Assembly (NCBI RefSeq): GCF_964340395.1
Contig: NC_135553.1
Span: 3,413,501-3,477,500, forward strand
Reading direction: 5' to 3'
DNA from: Glandiceps talaboti
Taxonomy: Eukaryota; Hemichordata; Enteropneusta; Spengelidae
DNA length: 64,000 nucleotides
Shown in pieces: positions 12,998 to 22,717 of this stretch; position 1 is the first letter of the stretch, and the number at the start of each line of letters is the position of its first letter. The translations under genes were made by a program, and so were the position numbers. The notes below the pieces were generated by a model. That model saw nothing but the letters and a program-made list of their open reading frames with translations, ran no database searches and had not been told where the DNA came from.

Positions 12998-15900
12998 ATG
13001 TGTGTGCGTGCATGCATGTCTGTTCATAGGTGTATGCATTTCATGATTTTACAGTACTTATATTGCATATAATTGACAAGAAACAGAATTGAAACTTGTT
13101 CCTCATTCATGTGTCCAACCTTGCATATTAATGAGCAAATTTGCATAGACAAATTTATTGAATTTCACAAAAGTTTAAATTAGAATATATATATTTTTTT
13201 TTTATATTGATAAAGGTATAAATGACATGGGTAGGTATTAGAACGGGCTGTGTTACAACTCTCTCATTAGAAGAGAACACCACTCCAGGAAACAATTAAG
13301 GCATTTCCATAAACTTTGAGTTCTGGAGAGTCATTTCATGATTTCACAACACCTACAGTAGGCATTTCCAAAATTTGCCATGGTGGCACTCTACTTCCTG
13401 TCTGTGTGTACCTTGAGGGTATACATGGTATAGGTTACTCTGTAAATCATAGCGCACTGCTAGATGCCTGAACAATACGAAAAACCTCCCTGATGTACAC
13501 TTCTACAGAATACCAAGGGAAAAAGCTCATACTATGAGGTGATGATACCCCCAATTTGAGCGAGGGCGCTGTATTATCTATTTCCTCTTTGTAGTCTGCA
13601 ATGGCCTATTACTAGTGATTGCTAAGAAACACTGAGTTGAAACTTTGTTGTTTTATTTTAAGGTATTAAGTATTTCAACAGGTCATGAATATTTCTCTTC
13701 TGATTATAAATATGTGTTGACTCTTGTGTGTCCATGGCAAGGACCTACATTGAACCATGAATGAGGAATATTCAGAGGGTATGTGTACTATATTAGCATT
13801 AGAAGATTTAGCAGGCTTCGATGTTGAATTCACTGTGGTTCATTCTCTATGCATTCATTTGCATTGGTAGGTCAAAAAGAGGAACCAAAGGAAATATTAG
13901 AAATTTGTGAAAAGGAGGAACCCACTGACAATGCAGTTTCATCTAATGTCGATGTCCAAACTTGTGAAACTGAGGATGTGAAAGACATTGAGGAGCCACA
14001 GGAAAAGACTGATAATGAAAATGAACTGCCTGTACAGGAAGAACAATCTGAAATATCCACAACAGAAGATCAGGAAGAAAAACCAAACCTGGAGACTGAA
14101 ACTGTGGTCCAGGAATCTAAAGATGAGAACAATGCAATTTTAGATGTGAAAATGGTAGAGGGTGTAATCAAGAATGAGAATTCTGTTGAGACAGTGGAAA
14201 CTATAGCATCTGATACTGATAAGGAACTCATTGTGCCCGAGGATAACTCAGGAAAAATTGAACCCAAAGTAGAAGGTCTGCCATGTAAGAGGCCTGGCTC
14301 ACCTCTGCAGAATGAAGATGACAGAGAACTGAAAAAACTTAAGCTGGAAGATATAGATACTAAAATTCCAATCAAAACTAAAGACGAAATCATTGAACGT
14401 GGTAAGTGTTATGTATTAGTATTTCCTACAGATATTAACATTATGGCATGGAGAATTTAAAGGGCATAAACTTAGTGTAGAAGCATACTTTGCTTTTGCA
14501 CTTGCTATTGGCAGAATTCAAACTTGGTATTCTGACATATACATAAATGATTTGATATCATCATCATTTTATGTATTACCAGGATATTATATTCAATTGA
14601 GTAAAACACTTATAAACTCAGCTTGTTCCACTCTTAGTTGTCATTATATAAGGTGGGACTTCTCAGTCCAGGGAATATTTAAAGTCTTTGAATTTCATCT
14701 ACACATACACTTTCAGTAATTTCAAAATTTCTAGTGTTTGCATATACATGTACCATAGACTGATCATTTGACATTGATTTGTCAAGTTATTTTAATGCGT
14801 GGGATGTTTTTGTACAAGATCTGTTTACATTTACCTCCTACAGACAATGATATCAAGAAGGAACTTCTAGGAAAGATTTCAGATGTTGGTATAATAAATC
14901 TGGAGTTGTCAAAGAAGGTGAGTCAAATTTAATAATTATGTTATTTATTGTTTTGGTTTGTGTCCTAAGCTTCAGAATGTTTATATTAGTGTTGAATCTG
15001 TCTTGTATTAGAGGTGTGTCGTGACTATTGTCGTTAAAATCATACTTTTGTGGACAAACTCTCCAGTGAATGAGATATCATGATGAAAATACCAAGTGTA
15101 AGTTTCTTGAGATGGAGTCTCAGGCTAATTAAATCTTGGCTGTTCAGTATTTTTTGTCCATGTTGAGAAAATCTCACTGACATAAGTAACACCATACGGT
15201 ACGAGGAAATCAGTTAAAACTGGCAGAGTTTTCCATACATTAGATCCTGTTAAATTTCTGTTAAGGAAATCTAATGAAATGACATTGGAACTCAGGTAGA
15301 ATTTGCCTACTTAATAGCCATCTACTGGAAACATAATTAAAGCCCCATATAGAAGACCACAGTTGCTGGCACTGGTTAATTTGTAAGCTAATATCATGAA
15401 TATGTTGTATTACTATCAAATAAAGCCATCCTTCTGAACCCAATGGATTAGTGTGTCACCAAATACCCTTAGTCCGGCTCTCTGATACAAGTTAATGATA
15501 GTATAATGACCTTCTTTCTGTGGTTGCTGTTTACTTAATAAAGTAAAGAGCTGTCCCTACTATGCATAGTGGAATGACAAATATTGAATCTGTTAACCTC
15601 CAATGTTTATTTTTAAACTGTTGACCCTCATTATTGTCAGTATTCACAATGGAATGTTGGCTCGCATACTAATGACTTCATTTGCATAATTATGAATAGG
15701 TGTGTGTAATAGGAGTAGTTATAAAGACATTAAACACTTGTATACATCTCCAAAATTAAAGTGATAGGTCCAAAGTACTCATACACAGTAGTGTGAGAAG
15801 TCAGAATTTTAATTGCCAGTAAATAAGAAAGGTGGAATGAGATTTCTGGAATGATTTAGTGAATACTGTAAGGAGCAGGAAAGTGAAGCATGTTGTTACA

Positions 15901-17683
15901 GGTTGATTTTACTGGTCAGGAAATTGACACAACAATCTTTCAATTTCCTGTGTTTTTTAATTCCAAGTCAATTCATTTTAAAACATGGTAACATCCAATA
16001 TGGTGAGAGACATTGATTTTCAGTCGTTCAGTTGTAGCTTTTGTAACAATGAAGAACTGTCCGGGCGTAGCCATGACAACAATGAAGTACTGTCTAGTTG
16101 TAGAATGCCCAGGGTGTAGGTCGTTAATCATGACTGACTTGAAAACCACCTACACAACACATGTTCTTACCTAAAGTCATTCTTGGATGATTTTCTGTTT
16201 TTATTTTCAGTTTCCCCATTCTGCGGTTTAATGTGTTGTCAACTCCCTTTCCCTTTCATGTTGCACCTCTGTCACTTGAGAGATGCACACCTTTCAACTT
16301 ATTCTTCTACTTCCCCACTTGATAGAGAATATTCTTGGATTCTTGCCAGCTGCTGTAAGGAGTGTAATGTAGTGGTCTGTGTAAAGTCTTCTACAATGTT
16401 CTCCCTAAAGATTAGAAGCTATTCTTAGCCTCCCCTTCCCATCCCATCAGTCTCAAAGTGATTCGTCCAAAACAAAGGTGCTTTTAGAATATGTAGAACT
16501 GTTTATAAGCAAATTCCCATCCTTTTCTGTGGAGCACATTGCAGTCAGCCTAATGTACGTCAGAGATGCAAATTGTATCAGAGCCATATATATGTATATT
16601 GGCTGTCTAGATACCCAACACTGAAAGGTTGAATACATTTATGACTTAAAGGCCAAGGTCAGGCTAGGAATAATATATTATCATTAGTGGGAAAAACCAT
16701 TGTCTGCCAGTGTTGCAGCTAATGTCTGTCCAGAGCAACAACAACTGATCCTATGACAATGTAATGTGTATGGTGCAAGAGTGTGGGATTGATTCCCTGG
16801 CCTTAATTAAACCCAGTTGTTCATGTGGTCCAAAGATCTGATACGAGTTTGTTGTAGTCTGCCTGCACTTTGACTGTTAAAGTCTATGTAGCACCAAAAT
16901 AACTCAGGTCTATGGTCAATTTGTAACTAGAGAGACTGATACCGGCTTGTACACAGTGTAAAAATATTGTCAATGCTATCAGGGCTTTATCTGTGGAAGG
17001 GGACTCAATCTTTTTCGGTGTTTTCAGTGTCCTTTGTTAGGCTAGGTCATAGGTCATAGGTCAAGGACATGGTAGTTTCATTCTGATCAGTTGTCTTGTA
17101 ATGCTTTCTTTTCTGTTAAGAATTCTTCAAGCGTAGCACACACACAAGCCCTATTGTTAGTACTGGTACCATGCTATCATGTTGTTTGTGTCCAATTTAA
17201 TATCAGTATTGGTACACTACTACCCTCTTCATTTTAGAATGCCCTGCTATACGTATTTGTACAATAATGCTGTAACATTGTACACTATGAAATGCCCTGA
17301 TGTTAGTATTGCTAACATGCTGTCCTGTTCAGTATGAATGCCCTTTGCAAATATTGGTACCATGGTGTCTTGTACTCTATGAAATGCCCTGATGTTAGTA
17401 TTGTTAACATGCTGTCCTGTTCAGTATGAATGCCCTTTGCAAATATTGGTACCATGGTGTCTTGTACTCTATGAAATGCCCTGATGTTAGTATTGTTAAC
17501 ATGCTGTCCTGTTCAGTATGAATGCCCTTTGCAAATATTGGTACCATGCTGTGTCCTGTTGTACTCTATGAAATGCCCTGTTGTGAGATTGACAGTGTGT
17601 TGTCACCATGTATAGTATTATTATATTATATAAAATGCCTTGAAATAATTAGTACCACGTCCTTTTCAACTGTGTGAAATTCC

Positions 17684-17741
<58 letters not shown>

Positions 17742-19363
17742 ATTGATACCATATTGTCTTGGTATCTGTTTGAAATACCCTGTATTATGTTTTGGTTGTG
17801 TGCTGTTATAATTTATGATATGAGAAGTCCTACCATGAATATTGATAGTACCTTGCTATCCTGTTATTAATATGATATGCCATGTACATGTATCAACTGC
17901 TGTATGCAGTCAACATTATCAACTACAACATTTAATAATAAGTCTCAGAAATTTGAAACGAATCAGTTTAAAATACTCCCCTCCCCTCCCTTTCCTACTC
18001 ATTTGTACACACGCACAACTATACACCTGTTATATATACACTTAAGTAAGAGGGATGAGTGTTGAAAAGAAGTCGTAATTTGTCAGTATATGAATGAAAT
18101 GATTCAGCAACTGTATATATCCCTACAGGAACTAACAATCCTTGTAGCTAAGGCTTATGAAGAAAAGAGGCGAGAAGACCAAGCCACCATAGCATCTTTG
18201 AAGCAGAAGGTAGCCAAATTACAGGAACAGAACAAACAATGGGAACAGCGGGTGAAACAGTTTCGGCAAACAACTGAAGCAATGGTCAAAGAACAAAATA
18301 GACTTCATATTAAAGCTTTGGTGAGTTCAATGGCATTATGTACATGTATATTTATTTTGGCTATTTCATTATTGGTCTTCATCAAAATTGCTGCTGCACA
18401 AAAGGAAAGTGAAAGTAGTAAATGCTATCTTTGGTCACTATACATATCACTTTATTTTGGCCACCATGCGTAGAATTGTGTATTTTGGCCACCATACATA
18501 TCACTTTATTTTGGCTACCATGCATATCACTTTATTTTTGGCCACCATGCATAGAATTGTGTATTTTGGTCACCATGCATATCACTTTATTATGGCCACC
18601 ATGCCTAACACTTTATTTTTGGCCACCATGCATATCACTTTATTATGGCCACCATGCCTAACACTTTATTTTTGGCCACCATGCATATCACTTTATTTTG
18701 GTCACCATGCATATGATTGTGTATTTTGGCCAAAGTGCATATAATTGTGTATTTTGGCCACCATGCATATAATTATGTATTTTGGCCATCATACATATAA
18801 TTGTGTATTTTGGCCACCATGCATATCACTTTTATTTGTCCACCATGCATATCACTTTGTTTTGGCCACCATGCATATACCTGCAAACAGTTGTTTTAGC
18901 CACAATGGATATACATGTATTTTAACCACACACCATGCGTATAATTGTGTATTTTGGCCACCATGCATATAAACTGGTACTTTAGTCACCATGCACAAAA
19001 ATATATATTTACCACCATGATTTTCTATTTCCTATTTCAGATGTGTAAGAGGCAACAACCTAAAGACAGTGTTGTATCAACAGGCATACAAACAGATCCT
19101 CCAAGTGTGCTCTCAAAAGAAACATCAACAGATCATAGTGTTGTAGTGGAAAGGAATCCCACACCAACCTTGTCACAAATACCACCTCAACCCACAGCTC
19201 CCAGTAGAGCGGCAGCTCCAGTACAACCTAAGCTAGCATCAATGTCTGTCAGTTCACCAACAGTTCCTGAAGCTACTTCACCTTCATCTGCTGTTGTCAG
19301 ACTAGCTGGAACTGTTGGCCAGGTATGGATAGATGGGTGGATTCTTGAATGTATAAATATGCA

Positions 19364-19420
<57 letters not shown>

Positions 19421-20937
19421 GTGTGCAGTGTATGCACATTCTGATGTGTATGTGTGTGCATGTATGTGTGTGTCTATTTACACATTGGTGTGCACGTGTG
19501 TGTGTATACTATATTTTTATAGTACTTGTATATTTAATTTTGACATGAATGATGAAATAAGGCATAAAAAGTTATGTTATCAAAAGCAACAGACAGAATG
19601 ATAAACAAAACAATTGTTTATGTATGTATGTATGTATGTATGTATGCATGCGTGTGTGTATGTATGTATGTATGTATGTATGTATGTATGTATGTATGTA
19701 TATGTATGTATGTATGTATGTATGTATGCATGCGTGTGTGTATGTATGTATGTATGTATGTATGCATGCGTGTGTGTATGTATGTATGTGTGCATGTATG
19801 TATGCATGCACGTGTGTCTGTATGTATGCGTGTATGTATGTATGTATGTATGTATGTATGTATGTATGTATGCATGCATGCATGTGTGTGTGTATGTATG
19901 TATGTATGTATGTACGTACGTGTGTGTGTGTGTGTGTGTGTGTGTGCATTTATCAGTATATTATATATCAATGCTAGATGTAAAATACTGAGTTCCATCT
20001 AACAAATACTTTTATTTCCACTAGGTATTACCCAGTATTTCAACTGCCCTTACCAGTTCTGCAGTGAGTACATTCACCACTGTGACGCATTCTAAACCAG
20101 ACTCTGGGACCAAAACTATGAACACTCCCCTTTCTAACATATTAACAGGAATCTCAGTGAAATCACTTCAGCAACCTCAACCAAGTATTGTTCCACTTCC
20201 TGTACAGGTATGTGGATTCCAAGTTTTTACACAGCTTCAGAAAATTTGACATGTTTAGAGATTGTGTTACAGTTTTTAGTACAAATACTTGTATATGAAT
20301 TCATTTCTGCACTTACACCGTCAATGATTCCCTTTTGGTTGCTTGTGATGACCACTGGCTAGTGCAGGGAGAAATGCATGCTTCCTCAAAGTTTTCAGTG
20401 CCAACATTTGTATAAGCCATAATATAAATGATCAGGGTTTTTTTTTCGTATGTTATGTTACAGTCTTCACAAGTGAAACAGACGACGCCTCACACAGTTG
20501 CACCTGTTTCAATCATACCAGCCAAGCAAACTGTTGTGCTACAGTCCAAAGAGGGTAACATACCACCTTCAAGTCAACCAAACATTGTCCAGGGTACCAC
20601 AAATTCTGCTTCGGTCACTGTCACAGGTGTTAGAAATAGAGCCAAAACTATGACACAAAAACCCACTGTTTTGATAGACTTGACAGATGATGATGATAAC
20701 AACCAATTACCTGCTAGGTCTTCCATAACAACAACAACAACAACAACAACAGCAACAGCTATGCCAGTGAGAGAATCACCCAAACAGCTGTTGCAGCAGC
20801 AGCAGCAACAACAGCAACAGTCAATACAAAAGGCAATACAACAAAAACAGCAACAGCAAGCACAACAAGACCATCAAAAACAGCAACTCTTACAGCAACG
20901 AATGCAGCAAAGGCAGGTATTGCTACAACAGCAACAT

Positions 20938-20969
<32 letters not shown>

Positions 20970-22671
20970 ACAACAGCAGCAACAGGCACAAGTACAGCAG
21001 CAGCAAATACCAAGAAGTTCACCTAAAGAAGCTAGTATGCCACGGTTTTCACCACAACAAAACCCAGGTACATTGCAGGTTGGGTCTCCTCCAACAATGG
21101 CTACAGTTCCTAGACCGCCACCTGCATACCAAACACCTACATCATTATCAGCAGTGAACAGTTCATCAGCTGCTATTGTTAATCAAAGTTTCATAAACAG
21201 AACTGTGACTGCACCTAACAGTGCAGTCAGACCAATAGGTCTAAATGAAAACATACTACATTCCCAACCTGCAACGCTGATGCAGCAGCAGCAGCAAGTC
21301 AGACCAACTGGCGCAATTGCAGTCAGCACGCAACAGTTGAGTGGGCAAATTGCTCAGCCTGTAGTGGTCAATATGGTATCACGAATGCCTGGTGTAGCGG
21401 TCAGTACACCACAAACTGTCACATTGCAGCAATTGGCAGCATTGAGCAGACCAGCAACGTCAGCAGTGCAGGTTGTTCAACCTCAACAACATCCGGCAAC
21501 TACAATGACTTTTGTATCTCAACCAAGACCAATTGCATTACCTATTAGTGTACCACAGCAAATTCAGGTAAGTCATCGTTCATAACTGCTAGCCTGTATG
21601 GAAGTGACTTGATCCTTACGTGTATGTCTATCCCTCCTCCTTCCATCTATCCATCCATCCATCCATCCATCAGTCCATCCACACTTACCTGTCTTTCAGT
21701 CTGTGAAGGCCTAGTTTCAATTTAGGATTACATTTTAGATGTGAAAAAAAACCCACTTGTTTGACAGAGTTTTAGAAGAATTATTCCAGAACAAAAGAAT
21801 GACTGTGTAAACTGTATATCTCCTCTGATAAACGATTAATAGACATGAACATCTGGGATTGAATTCCTAGCTGTGAAATTGATACTGTGTCTAATCTGTG
21901 GTCTCTAGTGACTTCTCAAGGGAAGACCTGGATGTGATTTCTGTCCATGAATTAACACTTACTGTGTGGTTTTCAGAATCATGTCACCACATGTTTAAAA
22001 CATGTATCATGAATATTCATTGTGCAACTTGAATATATTATTTCTACAGACTCCCATAATGCAATGTCTCACAGCAAAGAAACCCTATAAGGGCACAAGA
22101 TCAAGTTGATCTTTCTCTGAAATCACAAGTAATTGTAGGTGATATAAAATCATGAAATGACTCTCCAGAACACATAGTTTATGAAAATGACTTGATTTCC
22201 TGGAGCCACATTCCCCTTTAACTCTGTCAGGAGATATTAAACCTCCATTCTTACCCACTGTACAATATCATTTGTCTTCTAGCAACAGCAGCCTAGAATG
22301 CCAGGATTACAGGCAAACTCCACACATGCAGCTGGTATTCGTCCACAGCAGCAACTTACACAGGTGATGCCACCTAGACTTCAAGGCCCACATTTACCAA
22401 CACAGATACAAAGGCTTCCAACATCTGTTAGTCAGGTAATGTATTTTGTGTTGTATTCTGAGTACTTTTCATGTCAAAGTTAATGAAAATGATTGGAGTT
22501 TATGTGGAAAGTGTAGAAGTTAATTGAGTATTCGTAGACATACATAGACCAAATTCAAATGATGATTCCGTATGTGTGTTTGTGTCTATGTCAGTATCTG
22601 AATGTTGTGTTAAATTATACATGAATATATGCATATGTGTGTGTATCTGTTCATGTGTGTGCGCATAAATA

Positions 22672-22717
<46 letters not shown>

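Larger units (their letters stand above)
14918..18128 (+). other. 3.2-kb intron with a 92-bp triplication and TTG repeats
   Basis: It contains three near-identical 92-bp units at about 17283-17570 (each with GAAATGCCCTGATGTTAGTA and GCAAATATTGGTACCATG) and a (TTG)n run at 17690-17740. No exon candidate with matching phase was found in the rest. Confidence 0.6.

Noticed and set aside
19572-20002. Several 100-140 codon frames of YVCM or THTY repeats
   Set aside because: TATG/GT microsatellite inside an ATF7IP intron.
20574-21022. Minus-strand frames opposite the poly-Gln exon (Val/Ala-rich)
   Set aside because: Antisense shadow of CAA/CAG repeats.
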